Shown piece by piece: positions 30,621 to 39,615 of a stretch of DNA of 64,000 nucleotides. How positions within the stretch are numbered: the first letter of the stretch is position 1; every line of letters begins with the position of its first letter. The translations under genes and the position numbers were made by a program. The stretch comes from Adlercreutzia sp910585575. GTDB taxonomy: Bacteria; Actinomycetota; Coriobacteriia; Coriobacteriales; Eggerthellaceae. The notes below the pieces were generated by a model. That model saw nothing but the letters and a program-made list of their open reading frames with translations. It was not told the origin of the DNA and did not search any database. The stretch lies in assembly GCF_951801035.1 (NCBI RefSeq), contig NZ_CATOKT010000004.1, one strand, 5' to 3'.

Positions 30621-31568
30621 TTAGCGGTTCTCGATCAGCTTGGCGGCAAACTTGCCCACGGGAGACAAGTTCAGGAACTGAGCCGACTCCAAACCGGTGA
30701 CCATGGTGCCCATGCCGGAGTCGGTGAGCATTTCCAGCAGCAGGGCGTGAGGCACGGTGCCGTTGATGATATGGGCACCGCTGACGCCGGCGTCCAGGGC
30801 GCGCACGCAGCTGCCCAGCTTGGGAATCATGCCGCTGGTCAGCTTGTCGCCGCGGATCATGGCCTCGGCCTCGCCGAGAGTCATCTCGGCAATGAGCGAG
30901 GCGGGGTCGGGATAGTTCTCGTAGAGGCCGTCCACGTCGGTGAGGAAGATGATCTTATGGGCGCCGATGGCCGCGGCAATATGGCCGGCGGCAATGTCGG
31001 CGTTCACGTTGTAGCAGCCGCCGTCCTCACCGATGGCAATGGAGGCGATGATGGGAATGTAGTCCTCGGCAATAAGGTCCTCGATGAGGGCGGTGTTGAT
31101 GCGAGTGATCTTGCCCACGCGGCCCAGGCGCTCGTCGGCCTGCTCGGCCACGATGATGCCCGCGTCGGTGCCCGACACGCCCACGCCCATGTTGCCGTGG
31201 GCGTTCATGTCCTCCACCAGCTGCTGGTTCACTTCGCCGGTAAGTACCATGCGCACGAGCGCCATGGCCTCGTCGGTAGTAACGCGCTGACCGTCGACGA
31301 ACTCCACGGGAATGTCGAACTTGTCGAACACGCGGTTGATGGCCTTGCCGCCGCCATGCACCAGCACCGGGTTCACACCCAGAATTTTCAGCAGCACGAT
31401 GTCGGCCATAACGCCCGCGGCCAGCTGGGGGTTCTCCATGGCCGAGCCGCCGTACTTGATAACAATAGTCTTGCCCGTTACCTGCTTGAGCCAGGGCATG
31501 GCCTCGAACAGAATTTCGCCGGTAGATTCCGCGATGCCCTGGGCGCGGGCCTCAGATGCGTACTTCAT
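30621..31568 (-). CDS. argB: Acetylglutamate kinase
   Basis: A 315-residue amino-acid kinase that phosphorylates N-acetylglutamate. The ATP/substrate loop IVIKYGGSAM is near residue 34, and VLVHGGG and later GVSGTDAG blocks follow. The ATG at 31568 overlaps the argJ stop codon (ATGA) and has GGAG upstream, so argJ and argB are translationally coupled. An upstream in-frame ATG at 31622 lies within argJ and is less likely. Confidence 0.95.
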   Translation of the reverse strand: MKYASEARAQGIAESTGEILFEAMPWLKQVTGKTIVIKYGGSAMENPQLAAGVMADIVLLKILGVNPVLVHGGGKAINRVFDKFDIPVEFVDGQRVTTDEAMALVRMVLTGEVNQQLVEDMNAHGNMGVGVSGTDAGIIVAEQADERLGRVGKITRINTALIEDLIAEDYIPIIASIAIGEDGGCYNVNADIAAGHIAAAIGAHKIIFLTDVDGLYENYPDPASLIAEMTLGEAEAMIRGDKLTSGMIPKLGSCVRALDAGVSGAHIINGTVPHALLLEMLTDSGMGTMVTGLESAQFLNLSPVGKFAAKLIENR

Positions 31569-32878
31569 GAACGGTAGTCTCCATTGATCGTTACGTACTC
31601 GTGCGAGAAATCGCACGTCCACATGACCGTGCTGTAGTCACCGGCGTGCAAATGCACATCGATGGCGCACTCGGGCTGCTCGAAGCGCAGTAGCGCCTCG
31701 TCCTCGTCGAAGGGAACGGTGAGTCCCGCACGGCACACAGGCAACCCCAGTATATCGATGTCCACGTCCTCTTGGGCAAACTGCGCCCCCGACCGTCCGA
31801 GGGCGGCAGCAACGCGGCCCCAATTGGCATCGTGGCCGTACACAGCCGTTTTCACAAGCGGCGAATTGGCCACCGTGCGGGCCGCCGCGTCGGCGTCTTC
31901 GGCCGTGGCCGCGCCGCGCACCGTGACAGTTATGAGGCGCGTGGCCCCTTCCCCGTCGGCGGCCATGGCGCGGGCCAGCGTCATGCACACCACATCGAGA
32001 GCCTGCTGGAAACCGGCGAAGGCCGGCGTGCCCGGCTCGAAGCGGGCGCCGCCTGGCGCCGCCGCGCCCGAGGCCAGGGCAAAGCAGCTGTCGTTGGTGG
32101 ACGTATCGGAGTCCACCGTGACCTTGTTGAAGCTCTTGTTCACCGCCCGGGTAAGCGCCGCCGACAAATCGGGGGCGGCCACCGGCGCATCGGTGGTGAT
32201 GACGGCAATCATCGTGGCCATATTCGGCATGATCATGCCCGCGCCCTTCGCCATGCCGCCCACGGTGAACATCGTGTCGGGGTAGCCGAAATCATCGCCG
32301 GGGAAGCTGACGGCCAGGTGCTTGGGGCGCGTGTCGGTGGTCATGATGGCCCAGGCCGCCTGGGCGCCCCCCGCCTCGCGAGCGGCGTCGTCAGTTTGGG
32401 CGTCCAGGGCCGCCAAGGCCGCCGGCACTCCTTCGCCAAAGGGCTCAAGGCGCAGATGCTGGCCGATGACGCCCGTGGAAGCCACGAGCACCTCATTGGC
32501 CGGGCAGCCCACCGCGTCGCCCACCAGGGCCGCGGTATCGCGGGCCGCTTGCAGGCCGCGCTCGCCCGTAGCCGCGTTGGCAATGCCGGAGTTCACCACC
32601 ACCGCGCGGGCGCAGCCGTAGGAAGGCGCTCCCGGACCGCCCTCGCTCAAATGCTCGCGCGACACCCGCACCGGAGCGGCGCAAAACACGTTCGTGGTGA
32701 AGGTGGCCGCTGCGGCGCAAGGCTCGTCAGCCACTACCAGGGCCATGTCAAGACGATCAGGGTCGGCACGGAAGCCCGCGTGGACACCGACGGCCTTGAA
32801 GCCGCGTGCGCTGGCCGGGCCGCCCTCTTCGTGGAACACCAGGGGCGTGTCGGTCAGATCGGGAATGGGAAGCGTCAT
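31565..32878 (-). CDS. argJ: Glutamate N-acetyltransferase / N-acetylglutamate synthase ArgJ
   Basis: A 437-residue Ntn-type enzyme that moves the acetyl group from N-acetylornithine to glutamate. The autocleavage site lies in KGAGMIMPNMATM, where the conserved Thr becomes the N-terminal nucleophile of the beta chain. TVDSDTSTNDS is a family block. With ArgJ present, the cyclic pathway can regenerate acetylglutamate. Whether this ArgJ also makes acetylglutamate from acetyl-CoA cannot be read here. It is 72 bp downstream of argC. Confidence 0.94.
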   Translation of the reverse strand: MTLPIPDLTDTPLVFHEEGGPASARGFKAVGVHAGFRADPDRLDMALVVADEPCAAAATFTTNVFCAAPVRVSREHLSEGGPGAPSYGCARAVVVNSGIANAATGERGLQAARDTAALVGDAVGCPANEVLVASTGVIGQHLRLEPFGEGVPAALAALDAQTDDAAREAGGAQAAWAIMTTDTRPKHLAVSFPGDDFGYPDTMFTVGGMAKGAGMIMPNMATMIAVITTDAPVAAPDLSAALTRAVNKSFNKVTVDSDTSTNDSCFALASGAAAPGGARFEPGTPAFAGFQQALDVVCMTLARAMAADGEGATRLITVTVRGAATAEDADAAARTVANSPLVKTAVYGHDANWGRVAAALGRSGAQFAQEDVDIDILGLPVCRAGLTVPFDEDEALLRFEQPECAIDVHLHAGDYSTVMWTCDFSHEYVTINGDYRS

Positions 32879-32950
32879 GAGATTCTCCTCTTACGCACAA
32901 GGGACAATGGCGAAAACGCCCGAACCGCCTAAGCGGCCCGGGCGCCATAG

Positions 32951-34012
32951 CTAAACGGGATTGGCAATTTCCTCAAGACCGGCGGTCTCGGGCAGACCGA
33001 ACACAATGTTGGCGCACTGCACCGCCTGACCGGCGGCACCCTTGCCCAAATTGTCAATGGCGCCCGTGGCCACAATGAGGCCGGCCGGATGGACCGCCAC
33101 ACCCACCTGAGCACGGCAGGTGCCGGCTACCGAGGCCGTGCGCGGTTGCACGCCGGCGTCCATAACCGTGACGAGCGGGCTTTCGGCGTAGAACGTGCGG
33201 TACATGTCCACCAGCTCTTCGGTGGTGGGAGCCTTCACGCCCGGGGCAAGCGGCAGCGTGACCGTGGACAGCAGGCCGCGATTGATCGGAGCCAGATGCG
33301 GCGTGAACACCAGCCGTCCCTCCAAACCCAGGATCTGCTCGATCTCGGGGGTGTGGCGGTGAGTGCCCACGCCATAGGCCTCCAGGTTCTCGTTGGCGAA
33401 GCAGAAGTGCGTGCGCTCGGTGGCCTTCTTGCCCGCACCCGTGACCCCGGAGATGGCGTCGGCCACCACCGGCGCCACCGCGTCCACCAAGCCGGCGCGA
33501 ATGGCCGGCGCGGCGGCCAGCGAGGTGGCCGTGGGATAGCAGCCGGCGCAACCCACCAGCACCGCCTGGCCCTCAGCGCGGCGCGCGGCCGCGGCGGCCA
33601 GCTGGTCGCCCGTCAGCTCGGGCAAGCCGAAGGCGGCCTGGGCCAGAAGATCGGTGGCGGTGTGGGGCGCGTACCACTGCTCATAGACGGCGGGATCCTT
33701 CAGGCGGAAATCGGCAGACAAGTCCACCACGGTGACCCCCGCCTCAATAAGAGCCGGAGCCATGCCCATAGCCGCCTTGTGCGGCACGGCCAAAAACACT
33801 ACGTCGCAAGCGGCGAAGTCCGCATCTTCGTGGGTGGAGAACGCCAGGTCGGTTACCCCGGCGAAGGCGGGGTAGGCCTTCGCGATAGGCGTGCCCGCCA
33901 GCGCATCGGACGTGGCCACGGCCAGGTCGAACGAGGGGTGGCGCGTCAAAAGGCGCACCAGCTCGATGCCGGCGAATCCGGCGGCTCCCACTACTCCAGC
34001 ACGATAGGTCAT
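32951..34012 (-). CDS. argC: N-acetyl-gamma-glutamyl-phosphate reductase
   Basis: A 353-residue NADPH-dependent dehydrogenase and first gene of the argCJBD cluster. The N-terminal Rossmann motif is GVVGAAGFAG. The catalytic cysteine sits in VGCAGCYPTA. The ATG at 34012 has GGAG five bases upstream. The open frame extends upstream to 34075 without support. It is divergent from the FKBP gene. Confidence 0.95.
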   Translation of the reverse strand: MTYRAGVVGAAGFAGIELVRLLTRHPSFDLAVATSDALAGTPIAKAYPAFAGVTDLAFSTHEDADFAACDVVFLAVPHKAAMGMAPALIEAGVTVVDLSADFRLKDPAVYEQWYAPHTATDLLAQAAFGLPELTGDQLAAAAARRAEGQAVLVGCAGCYPTATSLAAAPAIRAGLVDAVAPVVADAISGVTGAGKKATERTHFCFANENLEAYGVGTHRHTPEIEQILGLEGRLVFTPHLAPINRGLLSTVTLPLAPGVKAPTTEELVDMYRTFYAESPLVTVMDAGVQPRTASVAGTCRAQVGVAVHPAGLIVATGAIDNLGKGAAGQAVQCANIVFGLPETAGLEEIANPV

Positions 34013-34102
34013 AGGGACTCCTTCTCGAGCGACGCCGAAAACTCCGGCATCGAAAAGCTGTTTGAGCACGTGCACAAAGATGACGTGCGCACGATGCGTT
34101 CC

Positions 34103-34149
34103 ATCATACCCCCTTTTCGCGGGTTTGTGACAACTTGGAGCAAGTTGTC
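34103..34149 (-). promoter_or_regulatory. argC promoter region with perfect palindrome
   Basis: GACAACTTG (34129-34137) and CAAGTTGTC (34141-34149) are perfect 9-bp arms around GAG. On the minus strand the arm includes TTGTCA (34128-34133), and TATGAT lies at 34103-34108, an unusually long 19-bp spacer. The palindrome therefore overlaps the -35 region and is a likely operator for argC. It also lies upstream of the divergent FKBP gene. Confidence 0.5.
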
Positions 34150-34220
34150 GGGCGCCCCGTCATGCAAGCGGGGCTTCCGATACACTGGGGCAATGTATCT
34201 TTTTGAAAGGAGCTCGCAAC

Positions 34221-34649
34221 ATGAGCAACAAAGGTAAGAAAGTTAAGGTGCACTACACCGGCACGCTCGACGACGGCACGAAGTTCGATTCGTCGGTCGA
34301 TCGCGGCGAGCCCATCGAGTTCGTGTGCATGACCGGTCAGATGATCCCCGGCTTCGACGCCGCTGTGGAGGACATGGCCGTGGGCGAGAAGAAAACCGTG
34401 CACATTCCCGCCGCCGAGGCCTACGGCGAGCGCGACGAGGCCGCCGTGCAGAAGGTGCCCGTCGACCAGATTCCCAACGCCGATCAGCTGCCCGTGGGCC
34501 AGACGGTGTACATGATGGGCCCGGGCGGCCAGCCCTTCCCCGTGTTCGTGGAGTCCATCGAGGACGGCATTGTCACCTTCGACATGAACCACGAGCTGGC
34601 CGGCAAGGACCTCAACTTCGAGATCGAGCTGGTCGAGGTCGAGGACTAA
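34221..34649 (+). CDS. FKBP-type peptidyl-prolyl isomerase (SlyD-like)
   Basis: A 142-residue cytoplasmic prolyl isomerase. The N-terminal FKBP core (VKVHYTGTLDDGTKFDSS) is followed by an inserted flap domain (about residues 65-120), as in SlyD, and the chain returns to the core (FEIELVEVED). The metal-binding His-rich tail of E. coli SlyD is absent. AAAGGAG precedes the ATG at 34221. It is a single-gene transcript with its own terminator. Confidence 0.92.
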   Translation: MSNKGKKVKVHYTGTLDDGTKFDSSVDRGEPIEFVCMTGQMIPGFDAAVEDMAVGEKKTVHIPAAEAYGERDEAAVQKVPVDQIPNADQLPVGQTVYMMGPGGQPFPVFVESIEDGIVTFDMNHELAGKDLNFEIELVEVED

Positions 34650-34672
34650 CCCCTCCCCTCTCGCTCGCGCAC

Positions 34673-34705
34673 AAAGGGCTCCGTCGATGACGGAGCCCTT
34701 TTTAC
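34673..34705 (+). terminator. Terminator of the FKBP gene
   Basis: AAAGGGCTCCGTC and GACGGAGCCCTTT pair around GAT, with a T5 run at the end. It may also act for the minus-strand small gene that ends at 34742. Confidence 0.85.
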
Positions 34706-34741
34706 GTCCATCCGCGAAGCAGAAGCGACAGCCGGCACGCT

Positions 34742-35017
34742 TTAAGCAAGGGCCTCGGCGGAATAGGACTCAACGGAAACCGGCGCCGTCGCTGGGACCT
34801 TCTTCGGGAACAGGCCCTTGAACAGACCGGGCAGGACCGCCCAGGAACCGGGCTGCGGCACGGCCTCGGCTTCGGCCAGGGCGCACACCGCCGAAGAAGC
34901 GTGCTGGGAGCTGATGCCCAGGGCGGCGAAGCGCTGCTCCAGCTTCGTGCAGTAGGCGGCATCGGCGGAATCGAGGGCGGACACGGCAGCTTGGGCCTTC
35001 TCGTTAAACAGCTTCAT
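34742..35017 (-). CDS. Small protein of unknown function (91 aa)
   Basis: A 91-residue soluble protein with a good ribosome-binding site (AAAGGAG) before the ATG. It has a helical, Ala-rich first half with two Cys residues and a basic LFKGLFPKK stretch near residue 68, but no signal peptide or transmembrane segment. I do not recognise it. It sits convergent to the FKBP gene and downstream of the PucR-type regulator. Confidence 0.6.
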   Translation of the reverse strand: MKLFNEKAQAAVSALDSADAAYCTKLEQRFAALGISSQHASSAVCALAEAEAVPQPGSWAVLPGLFKGLFPKKVPATAPVSVESYSAEALA

Positions 35018-35146
35018 GGGGGGCTCCTTTCAACGCGGGTGCGAGGGAATTGCTTTCGACACCACGCAGTTTAGGAGCCCGCAACCGACAAGCTTTTGGT
35101 CGTTTGAACGAAGCTAATAACAGTCTTTTGTGCGATCAGCCAATGC

Positions 35147-36340
35147 CTAGAAACCGAACTTCCTGTCCTCGAGGCGGGCATCCACCGCATCGCCCGTAAG
35201 GAACACCAAGAACAGGAGGGCTGCCAGCTCGCGGTCGGTGGCCTCTTCCATGGCAAGCACTTCCTTGATCTTCTTCAGGCGGTAGCGCACGGTATTGGGG
35301 TGCTGGAACAGCGCCTCGGCGCAGGCGCGCACCTCGCCATAGCTGGCGGCGAAGGCCTCGGCGGTTTTTCCCAACTCAGCGTCGTGCTCGGCATCGTAGT
35401 CGAACAGCACCGAACGAAGCAGATCGGCCGAACGCGCGTAGAGGCGATCGGTGCGGGCCGCGGCGCGGAACGCATCGAAGCGCAGGATAGTCCAGCGGGT
35501 AATGGGGACGCCGTCGGCCATGGCCGTCTGCAGCGCTGCCATGGCCTGACGCACGGCGATGTCCCCCTCGCCCAGAGACACTTCCTGGCTGATGCCGCAC
35601 ACGAGCGGACCGGCGGTAGCGATGCACTTGGCCAGGTCGGCATCGGATATGGCAATGGCCTTCAAAGGAGGCCTCTTGAAAGAGACGAACCCCAAAAGCA
35701 TGCCCCGGTAGCGGCAAACGAAGGTGCGCTCCACATCGTCCCAGCGCTCGCCGTAGCCCACGAGCACTTCTTCCACCACTTTCTGAAGCGCACGCAGGCT
35801 GGCATCGTCCTCGGTGACGGCCTGGATGGCCATGCACTGGATGGTGGCGCCGGTGACGCCCGCGATGGTGAAGAAGGTGGAGCGCACCGCCTGCTCATCG
35901 GAGGGAGCAAGAATACGGTCAATGAGGTGCACGCGCTCCCATTCGGCCGCGTCGTCGTCGAGCAGGTTCATGAGGTCGGCAATGACGCGCTCCATGAAGC
36001 GGCCCTCGTAGAAGAGCACGGGAACGCCCGCCTCGGCACTGGCAGCCGCCACCCGCGGAGTAACCTCGCGCAGCACCACTGCCTTCACGGCGATGGCAGC
36101 CACCTTGCGCTCAATAAGAGCCAGAAGAGCCTCTTCGGCCAGGTCGGGGTGAAGTTCGGCAAAGCCCAGCGTGGTAAAGATCATCTCCCCTTCCGAGAAG
36201 AGGTCGTAGCGACCCGTGAAGGGCTCGTGATCGAGGGTGCCCACGCCCACTACTTCGCGCTCGCGGGCCCCTTCGCACGGAGCGGCCAGCCATATGGAGT
36301 CGAACGCGCGCATGGTCATGACATCGCCCACGGTGATCAT
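35147..36340 (-). CDS. PucR-family transcriptional regulator
   Basis: A 397-residue regulator. The N-terminal PucR sensor domain (starting MITVGDVMTMRAF, about 1-125) is joined through a central region to a C-terminal helix-turn-helix (FQHPNTVRYRLKKIKEV, about 340-360), as in PucR/CdaR proteins. The ATG at 36340 has AGAGGGG upstream. The neighbouring genes (a 91-aa protein, a U32 protein) do not reveal the regulon. Family members often control purine, proline or organic-acid use. Confidence 0.85.
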   Translation of the reverse strand: MITVGDVMTMRAFDSIWLAAPCEGAREREVVGVGTLDHEPFTGRYDLFSEGEMIFTTLGFAELHPDLAEEALLALIERKVAAIAVKAVVLREVTPRVAAASAEAGVPVLFYEGRFMERVIADLMNLLDDDAAEWERVHLIDRILAPSDEQAVRSTFFTIAGVTGATIQCMAIQAVTEDDASLRALQKVVEEVLVGYGERWDDVERTFVCRYRGMLLGFVSFKRPPLKAIAISDADLAKCIATAGPLVCGISQEVSLGEGDIAVRQAMAALQTAMADGVPITRWTILRFDAFRAAARTDRLYARSADLLRSVLFDYDAEHDAELGKTAEAFAASYGEVRACAEALFQHPNTVRYRLKKIKEVLAMEEATDRELAALLFLVFLTGDAVDARLEDRKFGF

Positions 36341-36443
36341 GGTGCCCCTCTTTCTCGATTCGTGCATTGCTGCTGGCAGCGTTGTACCACACCGAGATCA
36401 GCCGCGCCAGCGATGGTCGACAGAAGCGGTCTTTCGTAGTGCT

Positions 36444-37847
36444 TTAGCTGTGCCGCGCCGAGCGGCGGAAGGTGCGCACACGCAGGAACGAGCCGGCCGG
36501 CACGGGCGCGGCGTCTGCGGGCATTTCGAAACGGTACACATTGCAGGAGCGATTGGCGGCCGCTGCGGGAATCCAATCGGCGGCGGTGGCGCGGTCCAGG
36601 GCCTCCTCCGGCGTAGCGGGCGCGTCCTCATCATGAACGTCGGGACCGAAGGTGGCCAGCCAATGCAGGTCGCGTACCGCGAGAGTGCGCGACGGCTGGT
36701 GCGGCGCGAGGGTTTCCAGCTCGTCGCCTTCCGCGAAACGATTGCGGCACAGGACCGAGAGGAAGCCGTCCTTGCAGCCAACCACGTCGGCCACGTGCAT
36801 GGTCTCCTGCTCGTAGCCGTCATAGGTGGGCGCCTGCTCGGCCTCGTCGAAGTAGAAGCCGGTGCCGTAGGGACGGTGGGAGACGGCCAGCAGCTCGTCG
36901 GCTACGGCTTCGGGCGCCTCGCCATCGAGCACGCGACGGTAGGCGCCAACCACACTGGCCACGTAGAAGGCCTTCTTGTTGCGCCCCTCGATTTTGATGG
37001 AATCCACGCCGGCGTCAGCCAGTTCGCGTAGATGGGCCAGCATGTTCATATCCTTCGCGTTCATGATGAAGGTACCGCGATCGTCCTGTTCGATGGGAAA
37101 GAACTCGCCGGGGCGCTTTTCCTCTTCGAGTAGGAATTCCATGGGCTCGTCGGCTTCGGCGCGCGACATGGCACGGGGCGAATCCTCGGAGGAAGAGCGA
37201 GGGCCGTTTCCTCCGTCCTCCTCCCCCACCGCGCGGTTGGTGCCCAGCTGGTAGCTCCAGCGACAGGGCTGGGTGCAGTGGCCCTTGTTGCCCGAGCGGC
37301 CGGTAAGGTAGCTGCTGATGAGGCAGCGGCCCGACACCGCCATGCACATGGCGCCGTGGGCGAAGGCCTCGATCTCCAAATCGGGCGGCGCGTCCTGGCG
37401 CAGGCAACGGATGTCCTCCAGGCTCATTTCCCGAGCGCAGACCACGCGCTTGGCACCGAGGGAATGCCACACGCGGGCCGCGGCGCCATTGGCCACCGAG
37501 GCCTGGGTGCTCACATGGCGCTCCACCCGCGGCGCCACTTCGCCAGCTACGGCGAAGGCACCCAAGTCGCCGATGATGAAGGCGTCGACGTCGGCCGCAT
37601 CCAGGGCGCGGAAGTAGTCCGGCAGGGCCGTAATGTCGTCGGGATGCATGAGGATATTGCAGGTGACGTGTACCTTCACGCCGTGGGCATGGGCGAAGGC
37701 CACGGCTGCAGGGATTTCCTCCAAGGCGAAGTTAGCCGCTCGGGCACGCATGCCGAACCGGTCGGCCGCCAGATACACCGCGTCGGCCCCGAACCGCACG
37801 GCGGCCCGCAGCTGCTCCATCCCACCCGCCGGGGCAAGAAGCTCCAT
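36444..37847 (-). CDS. U32-family peptidase/hydroxylase, short form (TrhP-like)
   Basis: A 467-residue U32 protein, paralogous to the one at 16150-18738. It begins MELLAPAGGMEQLRAAV, carries the signature SIKIEGRNKKAFYVASV, and has the iron-sulfur cysteine region MCMAVSGRCL plus CTQPCRW. It has the U32 C-terminal domain. Its length matches E. coli TrhP (YegQ), a tRNA uridine hydroxylation protein, so tRNA modification is the likely role. The start is uncertain: ATG at 37847 lacks a good ribosome-binding site, and an in-frame GTG lies at 37865. It is 28 bp downstream of cysS. Confidence 0.85.
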   Translation of the reverse strand: MELLAPAGGMEQLRAAVRFGADAVYLAADRFGMRARAANFALEEIPAAVAFAHAHGVKVHVTCNILMHPDDITALPDYFRALDAADVDAFIIGDLGAFAVAGEVAPRVERHVSTQASVANGAAARVWHSLGAKRVVCAREMSLEDIRCLRQDAPPDLEIEAFAHGAMCMAVSGRCLISSYLTGRSGNKGHCTQPCRWSYQLGTNRAVGEEDGGNGPRSSSEDSPRAMSRAEADEPMEFLLEEEKRPGEFFPIEQDDRGTFIMNAKDMNMLAHLRELADAGVDSIKIEGRNKKAFYVASVVGAYRRVLDGEAPEAVADELLAVSHRPYGTGFYFDEAEQAPTYDGYEQETMHVADVVGCKDGFLSVLCRNRFAEGDELETLAPHQPSRTLAVRDLHWLATFGPDVHDEDAPATPEEALDRATAADWIPAAAANRSCNVYRFEMPADAAPVPAGSFLRVRTFRRSARHS

Positions 37848-37875
37848 GTTGATTCGGCTTGACACCGCTTGAAGA

Positions 37876-39438
37876 CTACCCCTCGTAGGTGACGCGGGCG
37901 CCTTGGGGGGTGTCTTCGATAGTGAAGCCCAGACCGGCCAGACCGTCGCGGACGCCGTCGGCCACGGCCCAGTTCTTCTCGGCGCGCGCCGTGGCGCGGG
38001 CCTCCAGCAGGGCAGCCACGGCTGCCTCTGGATCGTCCCCCGTGTAGCCGGCCAGATCGGCTGCCAGCGCGATGACCTCCACCGGGTAGGCCTCGCCCAC
38101 CCCGGCGGCAGACACGTCAATGCCCAGCACGTCCATGAGCTCCACAATGGCGTCGCGAGCGGCACGCACCGCCGGGTAGGTGTCGCCGTTGAGCTGCGTG
38201 GTGTCGGCCACCATGGCATTGGCGTCGGTCACGAAGGAGAAGATCTCGCCCACAGCCGCCGGCGCGTTGAAATCGTCGTCCATGGCCTCGGTGAAGTTCG
38301 CCCGCAGCGTCGCCACGCGATCGGTAAGCGCCGCAGCGTCGAGCACAGCCACCAGCTCGGCCTTCGCCTCAGCGATGCCGCCCACGGCGTCATCGCCCTG
38401 GGGCTGGCCCGTTTCCAGCAGCCAGTCGAGCGCCTTCACGGCGTTCTCGATGCGCGTGAGGGCCGCATCGGCCTCGGCCACGCGCTGCTCGCCGAACACG
38501 AGCGGGCTGCGGTAGTGGCTTTGCAGCATGAGCATGCGCAGGGCCGCCGGGCGCACCTGCTCGAGCACCTCGTGCAGCAGCAGGAAGTTGTTCAGCGACT
38601 TCGACATCTTCTCGGTCTCGCCGGTTTCGGCGTTGGCAATCTGCAGCATGCCGGAGTGCATCCAGTAGTTGGCGAAGGCGCTGTCGCAGCCGCACTCCGA
38701 CTGGGCGCGCTCGTTCTCGTGGTGCGGGAACACCAGATCGGCGCCGCCGCCGTGAATGTCGAAGGGCAGGCCCAAGTACTTCTCGGACATGGCCGAGCAC
38801 TCGATGTGCCAGCCCGGACGGCCCTGACCCCAAGGCGATTCCCACGCTGGCTCGCCGGGCTTCGCGGCCTTCCACAGGGCGAAGTCGAGCGGATCGCGCT
38901 TGCGATCCTCCAGGCCCTGGCCGTCAGCGCGCAGCTCGCGATGGCCGCCTTCCATCTCATCGATGTCGCGCCCGGAAAGGCCGCCGTAGCCGGGGTCGGT
39001 GCGCACGGCGAAGTACACGTCGCCGTCGGCCTCATAGGCATGGCCGCGCTCGATGAGGCGCTGGATGAGGGCGATCATGGTGTCGATTTCCTCGGTAGCC
39101 TTCGGACGGATCGTGGGGTCTTCCACGCCGGCCGCATGCATATCCTCGATGAACAGGCGCGTGTACTCCTCGGCCACTTCCGCTGCGCTGCGGCCCTCTT
39201 CGCCCGCACGCTTGATGATCTTGTCGTCCACGTCGGTGACGTTCTGCACGAAGGTGACGTCGAAGCCGCGCCAGGCCAGGTAGCGGCGGATCATGTCGAA
39301 GGAAATGAAGGTACGCGCATTGCCGATGTGGATGCGGTTGTACACCGTGGGGCCGCACACGTACATGGAGACCTTCCCCGGCTCCACCGGCTCGAACTCC
39401 ACCTTCTGACGGCGGCGGGTATCGTACAGCTTGATCAT
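37876..39438 (-). CDS. cysS: Cysteinyl-tRNA synthetase
   Basis: A 520-residue class I synthetase. It contains MYVCGPTVYNRIHIGNAR (zinc Cys and the HIGH-type motif HIGN near residues 28-42) and EKMSKSLNNF near 280, with a helical anticodon-binding C-terminus. The ATG at 39438 (MIKLYDTRR) is placed by family N-terminus and AAGAAGG upstream. The frame remains open to 39600. The U32 gene follows closely, so the two are probably cotranscribed. Confidence 0.95.
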   Translation of the reverse strand: MIKLYDTRRRQKVEFEPVEPGKVSMYVCGPTVYNRIHIGNARTFISFDMIRRYLAWRGFDVTFVQNVTDVDDKIIKRAGEEGRSAAEVAEEYTRLFIEDMHAAGVEDPTIRPKATEEIDTMIALIQRLIERGHAYEADGDVYFAVRTDPGYGGLSGRDIDEMEGGHRELRADGQGLEDRKRDPLDFALWKAAKPGEPAWESPWGQGRPGWHIECSAMSEKYLGLPFDIHGGGADLVFPHHENERAQSECGCDSAFANYWMHSGMLQIANAETGETEKMSKSLNNFLLLHEVLEQVRPAALRMLMLQSHYRSPLVFGEQRVAEADAALTRIENAVKALDWLLETGQPQGDDAVGGIAEAKAELVAVLDAAALTDRVATLRANFTEAMDDDFNAPAAVGEIFSFVTDANAMVADTTQLNGDTYPAVRAARDAIVELMDVLGIDVSAAGVGEAYPVEVIALAADLAGYTGDDPEAAVAALLEARATARAEKNWAVADGVRDGLAGLGFTIEDTPQGARVTYEG

Positions 39439-39521
39439 GGGGACCTTCTTTCGCAGATCGGCCGCAGCGCTGGGCGCCGGCCGCTTCATTCTTAGGGTTG
39501 TGCCATTGTAGCGCAACAGAA

Positions 39522-39552
39522 AAGCCCCGATGCGGAAGGGCATCGGGGCTTC
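39522..39552 (-). terminator. Terminator of the anti-sigma-like gene
   Basis: AAGCCCCGATG and CATCGGGGCTT form a perfect 11-bp stem. The minus strand ends in TTTTCTGTTG. It separates the sigma/anti-sigma pair from cysS. Confidence 0.85.
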
Positions 39553-39615
39553 AGAGAAAGAGTTGTACTTGGAAGGCCGCGCGCTTACTTGGAGGGACAA
39601 CGCACGGGCCGCATG

